A stretch of 36,784 nt of DNA from Desulfosporosinus sp. (GCA_031292055.1 JARLHV010000004.1:1-36784), one strand, 5' to 3'. Numbered from the stretch's first letter, positions 8,479 through 16,985 are shown. A program made the numbers and translations. The notes: generated by a model from the sequence alone, not told the origin.

Positions 8479-9102
8479 TCAAAATGAACCTCCAATTTCT
8501 TGGTTTTTCTTTTTCTTTAAGATTGCAGCAAGTATTCCAACGATCACAATTACACCAGCGACACTGCCTATAAGAACGAAATTCGGCCCAGACTTACCGA
8601 CAGTAATTGGGAAATTGACGATGCTATCACCGAGAGGTGAAGAAATAGTAAAAGCTTGATTCCATTGTCCAGGTTGGTTAAAGGACATACCTTCCATCAT
8701 ATACGTGCCAGGCTCCATAGCCATTGAACCCATTGAGGATTGTTCCTGCATAGCCGTTCCACCTTGCTTATTCATACCGGAAGACATATCCATGCCAGCC
8801 ATGCTGTTATTACTATTAGAGCCGTTCATGTTACCGCTGTTACTCATCGTTGATGGGCTCATCATTACTTTGGCCCTGGTAATCGGTTTGCCGGTAGCTT
8901 TATCTTTAACGATAACAGTAAAAGTTGCTGTTTGATTGGCCATGAGGCTTTCCGGGTTGGTTTGCATAATCACATGGTAAGGGCCAGAGTCTTGTTCTAA
9001 TCCACCAGTTGCAGCGATAGTATTAGAAGCAAATACGAGTGTTAAGAGTAAGAGCGATAGAGAAAGAAGGATTTTCTTAATTGGTTTTCTTAGGTTATTC
9101 AT
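8479..9102 (-). CDS. YtkA/FixH-like secreted protein with Met-rich metal-binding loop
   Basis: The protein has 207 residues from the ATG at 9102 (GAGGAG 8 bases upstream). It has a signal peptide (KILLSLSLLLLTLVFASNTIAA), a beta-sandwich of YtkA type (GPYHVIMQTNPESLMANQTATF, VKDKATGKPITRAKV), and, within it, a long Met/Ser/Asn-rich insert containing MAGMDMSSGM and GSMAMEPGTYMMEGM, the kind of thioether cluster that binds Cu(I). A single C-terminal helix with a KKKK stop anchors it outside the membrane. The order YtkA-like then polyferredoxin suggests an extracytoplasmic copper-handling or redox pair. The exact function is unknown. Confidence 0.7.
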   Translation of the reverse strand: MNNLRKPIKKILLSLSLLLLTLVFASNTIAATGGLEQDSGPYHVIMQTNPESLMANQTATFTVIVKDKATGKPITRAKVMMSPSTMSNSGNMNGSNSNNSMAGMDMSSGMNKQGGTAMQEQSSMGSMAMEPGTYMMEGMSFNQPGQWNQAFTISSPLGDSIVNFPITVGKSGPNFVLIGSVAGVIVIVGILAAILKKKKNQEIGGSF

Positions 9103-9347
9103 GGTACACACTCCTCTAAAATATTGATGGACAGTACTTATTCTTAAGCTTTTATTATTTGATTTACTGATCTTCCATGTCCTTATATTAACTCTTGGAT
9201 ACGACTATCTCATGAAAAAGTTGTGAATTTCTCATGAAGAAGAAACCTTGATGATCAAGGCCCCCAACGGTTGTAACGTACCTAAAAATTCATTCGCAAA
9301 AAGTTCATAGAGTCATGCTAGTATCCATAATCAAAAGCATTAGACGC

Positions 9348-9380
9348 CTTGGGTAAATCTAACCCAAGGCGTCATTTTTG
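9348..9380. terminator. Hairpin downstream of cadA
   Basis: GACGCCTTGGGT and ACCCAAGGCGTC flank a loop of about 6 bases, a 12-bp or longer perfect stem. It lies 40 bases beyond the cadA stop. The T-run is on the plus strand (CATTTTTGG), so on the minus strand it may act mainly as a 3' end stabiliser or weak terminator. The rest of 9103-9418 shows no gene. Confidence 0.6.
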
Positions 9381-9418
9381 GTGAGGTCGTTCTAAACGAG
9401 CAGATGCGTTTAATATAT

Positions 9419-12007
9419 TTACGCCTTTATGCGCATTAATCGCATGCTATTTAATATCACGATTAAAGCTGTCCCAGTATCGCTCATCACGGCGATCCAT
9501 AGACTAAGCCATCCTGGGAAGATCAGTAATAAGGCGACGAGCTTAATGCTAATAGAGAACCAAATATTTTGTTTTATGATCCTTAGTGCTTGCCTACTTA
9601 ACTTAATCGTATAGGGGAGTTTTTCTAGGTTATCTGCCATGAGAATGATGTCCGCAGTCTCCATCGCTGTATCTGTTCCTGCGACACCCATAGCAATTCC
9701 TAAATCAGCAGTCGCAAGTGCAGGCGCATCGTTAATTCCATCACCGACCATTGCCACAATTTTTCCTTCGTTTTGAAGTTCTTTAACCGTATTCACTTTA
9801 CCTTCAGGTAGTAATTCAGCAATATAGCGATCTACGCCAGTTTCGGTGGCTACTTTCCGAGCCGTTCCTTCATTGTCACCGGTTAGCATGATTATTTGTT
9901 TGATGCCAATCTCTTTAAGTTTATTCAAAGCCTTTACTGTTACATCCCGCACAAAATCAGCGACTAAAATGATACCTAGCAGTTTTGTTCGCGTACCAAC
10001 AACAACAATCGTATTTCCTTCGTTTTGTGCATCATTGATCAAGTTCTGGATTCTAGCGTCTATGGATACTCCAAGTTCTATAAATAAGTTTGGTTTACCA
10101 GCAAAATAATCTATCCCGTCAATAGAAGCCTGTGCCCCCTTACCGACAATAGTTTTGAAGGAGTCGGCTTTTCGATTTGAAAGAGAATTATCCAACGCGT
10201 AGTTTACAATGGCTAACGCAATAGGGTGTTGGGAGTATTCTTCGATGGTTCGCGCGATACTTACCAGGTTTTGTTTAGAATCTTCAAGAGTAATAATTTT
10301 TGAGACTTTTGGTTTACCGGCGGTCAGTGTCCCTGTTTTGTCAAAAGCAATGGTTTTAACCGCGCTGGCAACTTCTAAGGATGTTCCGCCTTTAATTAAA
10401 ACTCCGTTTTTAGCAGCGTTGCCAATGGCTGAAACAATTGCCACAGGAGTAGAAATAACTAAAGCACAGGGGCACGCTATAACAAGTAACTCAAGGCTTT
10501 TATAAAACCAACTACTCCACGTACCCAGGTCAAGTAACGGTGGAATGACCATAGTAAGGAGGGACAAAAAAAAGACAATGGGTGTATAAGTTTTGGCAAA
10601 GCGATCAACAATCGCTTGAGTCGGAGCTTTTTTCTCTTGTGCTTTTTCAACTAAGTGGATAATCTTCGCAATGGTGGTATCTTCGGCCAGCTTGGTGACT
10701 CTTACTTGGATCGAACCGTTTTCGTTAATCGTTCCTGCATACACAGGGTCGCCTATACCTTTATCAACAGGGATAGACTCGCCAGTAATAGGAGCCTGAT
10801 TAATACTAGAGGTTCCAAAAATGATATCACCGTCTAAGGGCACTCTCTCACCGGGCTTAATTACAACGGTATCACCCACCGAAATATCCTCAACTGAGGT
10901 TCGAATTAAATCGTCTCCTATTTTCAGCCAGGCTTCCTGAGGCGCTAGGTTCATCAAATCGCGAATAGAAGCTCTTGTTTTATCAATCGTTTTGGTTTGC
11001 AAGGTGGTACCTAGCGAGAAGAGCCAAACCACTGTCGCAGCTTCTAACCATTGCCCAATGAGTGCCGCACCCAAAGCTGCCGTTGTCATCAGTACGTTCA
11101 TATCTAAAGATTTACTTTTGATTGCGTAATAAGCACTTTTGGCAGGTTTGTAGCCACCGATGATGATTGATACTCCGTAGAGTAGGATAGAAATTAACTC
11201 CGGAATAGCAGGTATTTTGTTACTTAGATAACCTAAGACTAAGAAAATACCGGAAATCGCACTAAGAGAAATAGTGAACTTTTTAGCTGGAATGGTAGCC
11301 TCCATCATGTTCTTCGTCCTTGATACCAAAATCGCCTTAAAGCCGGATTTGGATACGTCTTTTATAACTTCTTCAAGGGTCATAGCGTGAACAATTTGCA
11401 TCTTACCTGTTGAGAAGTTTACACTTACCTCTCTTATCGTTGGTAAGGTGTTGAGATACTTTTCGAGGGTTTGAGCACAAACCCCGCAATCCATTCCTTC
11501 GATGATAAATGTCTGACCCTTTTTCTTGTTTTGAGCAATCGGCCTAGCCTGGAATCCTAGCTTTTGCACGTGGGTTTGAATGCTTTCTAGGCGCGAATTG
11601 TCTTCCACAACTACTTGCATTTTTGAAGTGCTATAACTAACTTTTACGTTGCTTATCCCTAGCAATTTAACTAAGCTCTTCTCAATGGTTTGGGCACAGA
11701 CTGGACAATCCATTCCTTCGATTTGGAATTCTAGTATGTTGCCAGTAAGGGCCTGATCAGTAACTTTATTATCTGTAATTTCGTATGAACCATCGTCATT
11801 ACTACAACAACTACTGCTTGAAGAGTTAATCATCGCAAACGGATTTTCTGGTTGTGTTTTAACCAGGGAAGTTTGTAATACTGTAAATTTAACCTTTTTA
11901 TTCTTGCTTTCTAATTCTTCTATGCTGTCACAGTTATTGGTTTCTTGTTGACAACAAGAACAACTATCTTCTTTTAGAGAGATATCTTTTTTCGTTTGGT
12001 CAGACAT
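9419..12007 (-). CDS. cadA: CadA-like P1B-type ATPase, Cd/Zn/Pb exporter with two HMA domains
   Basis: The protein has 862 residues. The N-terminal tail is Cys-rich (CSCCQQ, SSSSCCSN), followed by two heavy-metal-associated domains with GMDCPVC near 98-104 and GMDCGVC near 171-177. The membrane and catalytic core has the metal-site IACPCALVI, the phosphorylation motif DKTGTLT, the SQHPIA motif of P1B pumps and the MVGDGINDAPALA hinge. The CPC site with Cys-rich N-terminal tails and the CadC neighbour point to Cd2+/Zn2+/Pb2+ rather than Cu+. It pumps metal out of the cytoplasm. Its start overlaps the regulator gene by 34 bases, so expression is coupled. It looks intact. Confidence 0.93.
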   Translation of the reverse strand: MSDQTKKDISLKEDSCSCCQQETNNCDSIEELESKNKKVKFTVLQTSLVKTQPENPFAMINSSSSSCCSNDDGSYEITDNKVTDQALTGNILEFQIEGMDCPVCAQTIEKSLVKLLGISNVKVSYSTSKMQVVVEDNSRLESIQTHVQKLGFQARPIAQNKKKGQTFIIEGMDCGVCAQTLEKYLNTLPTIREVSVNFSTGKMQIVHAMTLEEVIKDVSKSGFKAILVSRTKNMMEATIPAKKFTISLSAISGIFLVLGYLSNKIPAIPELISILLYGVSIIIGGYKPAKSAYYAIKSKSLDMNVLMTTAALGAALIGQWLEAATVVWLFSLGTTLQTKTIDKTRASIRDLMNLAPQEAWLKIGDDLIRTSVEDISVGDTVVIKPGERVPLDGDIIFGTSSINQAPITGESIPVDKGIGDPVYAGTINENGSIQVRVTKLAEDTTIAKIIHLVEKAQEKKAPTQAIVDRFAKTYTPIVFFLSLLTMVIPPLLDLGTWSSWFYKSLELLVIACPCALVISTPVAIVSAIGNAAKNGVLIKGGTSLEVASAVKTIAFDKTGTLTAGKPKVSKIITLEDSKQNLVSIARTIEEYSQHPIALAIVNYALDNSLSNRKADSFKTIVGKGAQASIDGIDYFAGKPNLFIELGVSIDARIQNLINDAQNEGNTIVVVGTRTKLLGIILVADFVRDVTVKALNKLKEIGIKQIIMLTGDNEGTARKVATETGVDRYIAELLPEGKVNTVKELQNEGKIVAMVGDGINDAPALATADLGIAMGVAGTDTAMETADIILMADNLEKLPYTIKLSRQALRIIKQNIWFSISIKLVALLLIFPGWLSLWIAVMSDTGTALIVILNSMRLMRIKA

Positions 12008-12345
12008 TTATACGCGCCCCTTCCGCAGAGGCATTTTTCATTCTTATCGCAGGCTGCGACTTGCTGCTTAACATCACCTAAAACAGTATCAAACATTTCA
12101 AGAAGGCTCTTAATATGTTCATCGAGGAGGCGATAATGAATGAATTTACCTTCCTGCCTTGCTGTAACGATTCCACAACCTTTTAAACAGGCTAGATGCT
12201 GTGAGACATTTGATTGATTACCTTTAATAGCATCCACGATTTGTTGCACTGTTTTCTCTTCATTCTTAATGGTTTCTAAAATCTCAAGACGTGTTTTATC
12301 TGCAAAACCTTTTATGAACTTCACTTTGATATCCATATACTCCAT
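11974..12345 (-). CDS. cadC: CadC/ArsR-family metal-sensing repressor
   Basis: The protein has 123 residues from the ATG at 12345 (GAGGGGG about 10 bases upstream; a GTG at 12363 would lie inside that site). The winged-helix core is typical: FADKTRLEILETI, VDAIKGNQSNVSQHLACLKGCGIV, ARQEGKFIHYRL. The Cys at the recognition helix (LACLKGC) and the C-terminal CDKNEKCLCGRGAYKC supply candidate thiolate ligands, as in CmtR-like or CadC sensors for Cd/Pb. It should bind the palindrome just upstream and release when metal binds, switching on itself and cadA. Confidence 0.9.
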   Translation of the reverse strand: MEYMDIKVKFIKGFADKTRLEILETIKNEEKTVQQIVDAIKGNQSNVSQHLACLKGCGIVTARQEGKFIHYRLLDEHIKSLLEMFDTVLGDVKQQVAACDKNEKCLCGRGAYKCLTKRKKISL

Positions 12346-12373
12346 AAGTATTGACCCCCTCACATTAGTGATC

Positions 12374-12423
12374 TATAATATGACTAATATATTAGCGCCC
12401 ACTAATACGTTAGTCAATATTAT
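12374..12423 (-). promoter_or_regulatory. Palindromic cadC operator/promoter region
   Basis: An imperfect inverted repeat runs from ATAATATGACTAA (12375-12387) to TTAGTCAATATTAT (12410-12423), with additional ATTAG/CTAAT repeats inside. AT-rich interrupted palindromes of this kind, just upstream of an ArsR-family gene, are the usual SmtB/CadC binding sites. It lies about 30 bases before the cadC start and must overlap its promoter. Confidence 0.65.
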
Positions 12424-12551
12424 GATCAAAACTTTTAAAGGTGACAATCCCGTAACATTCTAACCCTATAATGGGGGAATGAAATATTCTTTCTACCGCT
12501 AAAAAATTTCATGCAGATTCCAGAAGAACCAGAAGAGAGGGTGTAGCAAAA

Positions 12552-12985
12552 ATGAATAAAACCAAAGGCCTTGTGATGCGTACCTCTCCAAAGGTTACTG
12601 GCATCTTCACGGAAGAAGGAGACTTTATAGAAATTCCTACACCTAAAGAGCCACCTGTCGTAGGCCAGACTATAGAAGTAAGTCTAAACCCTAGGCGTTT
12701 ATTTGTGTTTCGTAATTCCGTCTTGAAGTATGCCTCCGTTGCAGCAGTTTTGTTCCTTGTTCTAAGCATCAGTGCCTTCTACTTATTTATTCCGAATATG
12801 GCAGTAGCTTCGGTCTCACTAGATATCAATAAAGGCGTAGAGATATTGATCAACAAAGATGGTAAGGTGATTAAAGTGCAAGATGTCAATGGTGGTCCAA
12901 GTATCGTGGAAGGACTATCCATAAAAGGGCTAGACGTGTATCAAGCCGTTGATTTAATCATAGGAAACGCCCATCATAAAGGGAC
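12552..12985 (+). pseudogene. RsgI-type anti-sigma factor, truncated
   Basis: The frame starts at an ATG at 12552 behind GAGGG. Residues 1-50 resemble the RsgI N-terminal anti-sigma domain (KGLVMRTSPKVTGIFTEEGDF), then a basic-flanked membrane helix (SVLKYASVAAVLFLVLSISAFYLFI) and the start of the extracellular RsgI domain (ASVSLDINKGVEILINKDGKVI). Homology stops near GNAHHKG (about 12980), where the frame runs antisense into the next gene, so the C-terminal sensor is missing. RsgI proteins normally follow sigI; a short open stretch just upstream (ending at about 12545, FLPLKNFMQIPEEPEERV) might be the tail of that sigma gene, but this is weak. Confidence 0.65.
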
Positions 12986-13503
12986 GTTATATACCTCTTG
13001 TTTAGCAATATATTTATTGTTTTCAGATGAAAAAAAAGAACAGGGAATAAGAATATTTCGATTTTTATCATTGAACGGATTTAAGAATAAATGTAAATAT
13101 ACACAATCAAGTTTTTTATAAAGTAGCAATGTTGCTTGAATAGAACTATAGGATTTTCTTTTATCAAATTTAATGATTATTTCATTTTGTAATAGGCTCT
13201 CCAACCTGTGAAACCAATTTAATCTTTCTTCGACTTCACTAATATAATAACTTTTGCTGATACTTTCATAAGATACTTCGCCTTCTAAAATGTTATGAAA
13301 TTGGGCACGTTTATTTTTTACTCCAATAATGTTAGGTAAATCAACAAGTTTGTGAAGCCCGATAAGATGATGAAAATGATCCTCATTAAAAAAAACCGTA
13401 AATTCTATTTCTTTATTATTTTTTTCTGCTGTTATTTGATAATCAATATGAAAGAAATTTTTAAAAAAATTGCACATTCTTTTAATTTGTCCAGATTTAC
13501 CAC
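12974..13503 (-). pseudogene. Phage-type nuclease-domain (PBECR4-like) protein with homopolymer frameshift
   Basis: The long frame runs from an ATG at 13477 to TGA at 12974 (167 residues) and contains ITAEKNNKEIEFTVFFNEDHF, HHLIGLHKLVDLP and a C-terminal LIPCSFFSSENNKYI. This layout resembles PBECR4-type (barnase/EndoU/colicin/RelE-like) domains carried by phages and mobile elements. A better N-terminus (NLDKLKECAIF) is found upstream to 13503 in another frame; adding one base to the T-run at 13463-13469 would join the two. The gene is therefore either broken or phase-variable. It abuts the truncated RsgI gene tail to tail, and a copy of its 5' part recurs near 36.6 kb. Family call is moderate. 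Confidence 0.5.
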
Positions 13504-13516
13504 CTCAAAACAACAA

Positions 13517-13541
13517 TAACGCCCTGATAAACAGGGCGTTA
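13517..13541. terminator. Hairpin between nuclease-like gene and locus 1
   Basis: ATAACGCCCTG and CAGGGCGTTAT form an 11-bp perfect stem around a short loop. On the plus strand it is followed by GAGTATTTTTC. It lies just upstream of the nuclease-like gene and would block read-through in this gap. Confidence 0.65.
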
Positions 13542-13814
13542 TGAGTATTTTTCTTTCGGCATTTCTGCCTATTCAAGTTTTGGCACTATACCCAAACCCG
13601 TTAAGACCTCCTCAAATAACTTTCTTGACTAAGCTATTTGTATCAACAGTCAAGATAACAAAACAGTTATCTTCTATCTACTATTATTAGACTTAAGATA
13701 AAAAATTATGTCAATAAATTAGATTTTAAATAATGCCCTTGCTATTATGCTATCGTTGAAACTTTTTAACGTTTACAAAGCATCGCTTAAAATAATTAAT
13801 TCACCCTAGAAAGC

Positions 13815-13842
13815 CGAAAAGCCCAGCATTGCTGGACTTTTT
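13815..13842 (-). terminator. Terminator of lasso locus 1
   Basis: On the minus strand GTCCAGCA and TGCTGGGC form a stem, with AAAAA before and TTTT after. It lies about 155 bases past the B2 protease stop and is the first terminator-like hairpin after the operon. The remainder of 13542-13995 shows no gene. Confidence 0.65.
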
Positions 13843-13995
13843 ATGTTCTTAAATTGTATCAATTATTGAGTGCTTATTTGGCGGAGGCGAATTGACACTG
13901 CTGGAAACCCTAACAATAAAGCTCTGATTGCAAGATCAATCAAAAAGAGTTAAGCCTATTGATTCCTCATGAACTACTTGGTCTAGCTCCTTTCA

Positions 13996-14451
13996 CTAAT
14001 CACTAAACTTACCAGTTTCAGCGTATTTCTTGCTTCCTTCACCACCGGTTATATAAAACTCACCCGTCCTTACCCAGGCATGGGCGATCATTTTTCCTTG
14101 TTCATCTTTAGCTACGCCAAGATAAAGAGTGTTGGATATCTTTCGTCTCCTTAACATCAGCTTAGCGGCAAAAGCACAGTCCAAACATTTACTACTCCAG
14201 GGTACATTTCTACTCACGGCAGTTATTGCTTTAGATAGTTGCTTTACCGTTCTATAGTCTTCGTCACTTAGATTATCAATGGATTCCTTCCCATGAATTC
14301 CAAGCTTAGGTGCCAGTTTTTTGAAAGGTAAAGAAACTACTAGGAGCTTCGCTAAGAATAAACAAATCGAAGCTTCTAAATGAAGAGTTTTAGACTCATT
14401 AGTCTGTTTTATGAAGTTCCTAATTAATCTTAAGCTCATAGGTTCTCCCAA
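13996..14451 (-). CDS. Lasso peptide leader protease B2 (transglutaminase-like), locus 1
   Basis: The protein has 151 residues, normal for the family. It cuts the leader off the precursor before ring closure. The papain/transglutaminase-like centre is visible: WSSKCLDCAFAAKLMLRRR with the nucleophile Cys near residue 75, then IAHAWVRTGEFYITGG with the catalytic His. LYLGVAKDEQGK between them is the usual family sequence. It is the last gene of locus 1, 133 bases after the precursor gene and separated from it by a long hairpin, so it may be expressed at a lower level. It is related to, but clearly divergent from, the B2 of locus 2. Confidence 0.9.
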   Translation of the reverse strand: MGEPMSLRLIRNFIKQTNESKTLHLEASICLFLAKLLVVSLPFKKLAPKLGIHGKESIDNLSDEDYRTVKQLSKAITAVSRNVPWSSKCLDCAFAAKLMLRRRKISNTLYLGVAKDEQGKMIAHAWVRTGEFYITGGEGSKKYAETGKFSD

Positions 14452-14535
14452 TTTTAAGAATTTTTATAAATTCATATGAGTTTTTTTATTTAATTCACAG
14501 CTACTGTTTGTAAAATATTGCACTTTCTAAATGAG

Positions 14536-14579
14536 AAATTTATAAGTAGTGAGCTTATTCCCTCACTACTTATAAATTT
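14536..14579 (-). promoter_or_regulatory. 18-bp perfect hairpin just after precursor A1
   Basis: Bases 14536-14553 (AAATTTATAAGTAGTGAG) are exactly complementary to 14562-14579, with an 8-base loop. The hairpin begins 5 bases beyond the precursor stop. No T-run follows on the minus strand, so it is more likely an mRNA stabiliser or partial attenuator that raises precursor output relative to B2 than a full terminator. Confidence 0.7.
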
Positions 14580-14584
14580 AGATT

Positions 14585-14704
14585 TTAAGAATGAGAGCCC
14601 GATCCGTCATTACCGGTGCCACCCTTATACTCTGTATTTTCACTAATCCCAAATTCAGTCACTTCAGGCTTTTTCCATTCCAATTTTTCTTCCATTTCTT
14701 TCAT
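14585..14704 (-). CDS. Lasso peptide precursor A1 (paeninodin-type), 39 residues
   Basis: The ATG at 14704 has AGGAGGTG 6 bases upstream. The leader (25 residues) carries the lasso recognition pattern: W10, P13, V15, F18 and T24 fit Y/WxxPxLxxLx5T, with T at position -2 of the cut. The predicted core is YKGGTGNDGSGSHS. Asp at core position 8 is the expected ring partner for the N-terminal Tyr, giving an 8-membered macrolactam and a 6-residue tail. The tail is Gly/Ser-rich and has only His as a possible plug. The last residue is Ser, the phosphorylation site in paeninodin. Lys2, Tyr1 and the Ser/Thr residues are possible targets of the neighbouring methylase, sulfotransferase and transferase. 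It lies between B1 and B2 in the operon. Cut site and ring are predictions. Confidence 0.88.
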   Translation of the reverse strand: MKEMEEKLEWKKPEVTEFGISENTEYKGGTGNDGSGSHS

Positions 14705-14738
14705 TTCTTTCACCTCCTCTCATGTCGAAAAGGCATCG

Positions 14739-15014
14739 TTATTGAAGCTCTATCAGCCCTTTTTCTAAAAGACCGTTCAAGAATTCACTAACATCCTTTT
14801 CGCATTCTTCCTTCGATACATCAAATTTCCGCAGTAAATTGAGAACTAAGTCCTGAAAAGTGACAGGCTTATCGATTGCATCCCATATAATGGTAGATAT
14901 CTCATCAAAAGCATAATAGTTTCCTTTTTCGATACTCATCATCACAGCCAGGCCATCCAGCTCCGCCGTAACTGCATTATCTCTTTTTTGAATGATCGTA
15001 TCCACAGTAATCAT
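14739..15014 (-). CDS. PqqD-like leader-binding protein B1 (RRE), locus 1
   Basis: The protein has 91 residues from the ATG at 15014 (GGGGAGG 6 bases upstream). The PqqD fold is recognisable: an N-terminal beta hairpin (AELDGLAVMMSIEKGNYYAFDEIS), then STIIWDAIDKP and a helical end with LRKFDVSKEECEKDVSEFL. Such proteins bind the precursor leader at the Y/WxxP segment and present it to B2 and the cyclase. It lies 29 bases after the cyclase gene and 34 before precursor A1. Confidence 0.92.
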   Translation of the reverse strand: MITVDTIIQKRDNAVTAELDGLAVMMSIEKGNYYAFDEISTIIWDAIDKPVTFQDLVLNLLRKFDVSKEECEKDVSEFLNGLLEKGLIELQ

Positions 15015-15043
15015 TTCTTTCCTCCCCGTAATCTCAATTTAGT

Positions 15044-16984
15044 TCAAGAATTCTCACGCAAAAACCGGCTAAAGATCAAAGCTCGAATCAACATTCGCAC
15101 TTCAGAGTTCATTCCCGTGGTTAAATCCAATTCCCTATTCTTAGCGATACCATGTTGAAGCTTAGGGATATCCAGATATCGTCGCTCGAGCTCGAAAGCA
15201 CCTATTTCGGAAAGCTCTTCACAGACCTCCTTCCACTGGGGGCCTATCCTTTGCATCCAATCCGCCGCTTGTTGTCCTCGAACCGTGGTATTCAGCCTTA
15301 CCTTATCCGGCATATAGCCCTTCATCGCAACACGGATTAACCTTCGTTCCTTGCCCGCTCTAACCCATTGGTTTTCAGGAATATTGACACAAAACTCAAT
15401 CAACCGTTTATCTCGGGTAGGATCCCTTCTTACAACACCGTGAGCCATCGCTAGTTTCGTTTCAAAAGCCCCCAGATGAGCAAAGGAAGAAGGCTTTAAT
15501 AGTTTCTTTCGTTCAGGAAAAGAAGCTTGATGATCAATAAAGAGGGGATCGACATTATGGCGTTTGAATCGTTGCTTGACCTTCATTTCGTTATAAAAGT
15601 CCTTATTGATAGGGGAAAGCTCTGCTATATAATCTTTTCCTCCTCTCAGTTTATGTTTTAACTTTTTCACTTCATACGGGAGCAGACTAACCAACGAATT
15701 CGCCATAATCCGGGCACGGCTAGCCTGCTTCCCTTGGGCATAGTGATTAATCTCCTGAATGTAGGTTTGGAATGCTCCTACCTTTAACAAATCTTGTAGG
15801 TAAGTCGGAAAACTTCCCCAAGAAACAGTGGCATTACCACTCTGCCCATCCAGTAAAACACCAATATCCATCGTGGCTGCTCTTCTCACGATCTCATTCA
15901 TCCAATAGGAATTTTCAAACGTTTTATAGGGCTGCTCTAGAATAGCTATTTGTGAATTGATTTCTGTGAGAGGACTTTTTCCTTCCGAAGCAACATAGTG
16001 GGGCTTTATATTCCCTGAAAATCGGCATAATTCTTCCACATAGTCTCTTTCGTCTGCCAGTTTATGCTTAGGAAGCCAATCTTGATAGCCTTTCATTGGG
16101 ACTTGGGTAAAGCCATATAACTCTTGCCCTTGCTTCTTAAGTTCGGCTGCGGCAATACAGGCTACGGAACCAGAATCTAGGCCTCCACTGAGCATAACCC
16201 CAATTTTTTTGCTGCTTCTCATTCTGCATTTTACGGCTTCAACATAGATCTCCCGAAACGCTTCTTCGTACTCAGCATCATTTTTCAGGATTATCGGATT
16301 CTTCTGTTCTATTTTCCAATACTGCCAAATCTTTAATTCCTGATCCTTCAGCAGCATGGAATGCGCAGGTGGAAGCTGGAAAATATCCTTATACATTGTG
16401 GTGCTGGAATCGATCCCACTGCCGACAGACGGTAGGGCAAGAAAGTCGGCGAGATAGATTTCATTGAAAGCCGTCTCGACACCGTCTAGGTTAAATAAAG
16501 GCTTGATTAAAGTTGAAAAACCGAACCGTTTCGGGGAGTGATAATAATAAAACGTTCGTTTTCCGACCTGATCTCTAGCACAAAACAGTTCTTTCTTCTT
16601 AATGTCCCAAACTGCAAAGGTGAAATCCCCCACAAGCTCACGAGCGCAATCATGTCCCCATTTTTTGTAGGCCTGTAAGATTAATATATTGTCAGGCAGC
16701 CCCCTCTGTTTAGCGGACAAAGAAAGCCTTTTCATAAGCTCGTCACGGTTATCAAGGATGGCATCGGCCGTGATGACTAAAGAACTCTCACTGTCGTCAA
16801 AAGGATTGATCTCCTCAATCGATTCCGGCGCCACGAAATTTAAGTGACAACCTAAAAAACAACGCTCATCCTGCCAGGTCTTGGAGACATCAAAGCGATA
16901 CTTGCCAAGTTCCTTCATTACCCGCTCTGCGGTAGTTATGTTCACCTTTTCATCTCTATAATATAATCCGCATATTGCACTCAC
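15044..16984 (-). CDS. Lasso cyclase C1 (asparagine-synthetase-like)
   Basis: The protein has 646 residues. Residues 1-200 form a glutaminase-like (Ntn) domain, beginning MSAICGLYY; residues 230 onward form the ATP-pyrophosphatase domain with the PP-loop SGGLDS at 266-271. In lasso cyclases this domain adenylates the side-chain carboxylate (here Asp8 of A1) for attack by the free N-terminus of the core. No glutaminase activity is needed, and the N-terminal Cys is not at position 2 as in AsnB. The gene begins 1 base after the ABC transporter stop and ends 29 bases before B1. It is much less similar to the locus 2 cyclase than the tailoring genes are to theirs. Confidence 0.92.
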   Translation of the reverse strand: MSAICGLYYRDEKVNITTAERVMKELGKYRFDVSKTWQDERCFLGCHLNFVAPESIEEINPFDDSESSLVITADAILDNRDELMKRLSLSAKQRGLPDNILILQAYKKWGHDCARELVGDFTFAVWDIKKKELFCARDQVGKRTFYYYHSPKRFGFSTLIKPLFNLDGVETAFNEIYLADFLALPSVGSGIDSSTTMYKDIFQLPPAHSMLLKDQELKIWQYWKIEQKNPIILKNDAEYEEAFREIYVEAVKCRMRSSKKIGVMLSGGLDSGSVACIAAAELKKQGQELYGFTQVPMKGYQDWLPKHKLADERDYVEELCRFSGNIKPHYVASEGKSPLTEINSQIAILEQPYKTFENSYWMNEIVRRAATMDIGVLLDGQSGNATVSWGSFPTYLQDLLKVGAFQTYIQEINHYAQGKQASRARIMANSLVSLLPYEVKKLKHKLRGGKDYIAELSPINKDFYNEMKVKQRFKRHNVDPLFIDHQASFPERKKLLKPSSFAHLGAFETKLAMAHGVVRRDPTRDKRLIEFCVNIPENQWVRAGKERRLIRVAMKGYMPDKVRLNTTVRGQQAADWMQRIGPQWKEVCEELSEIGAFELERRYLDIPKLQHGIAKNRELDLTTGMNSEVRMLIRALIFSRFLRENS

Positions 16985-16985
16985 A

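Noticed and set aside
12509..12769. An 86-residue minus-strand frame overlapping the start of the RsgI-like gene
   Set aside because: It is antisense to clear RsgI coding sequence, has no ribosome binding site and no recognisable motif.
15044..16984. Housekeeping asparagine synthetase
   Set aside because: The N-terminus does not have Cys at position 2 and the gene is embedded with B1, B2 and a lasso precursor, so a cyclase role is far more likely.
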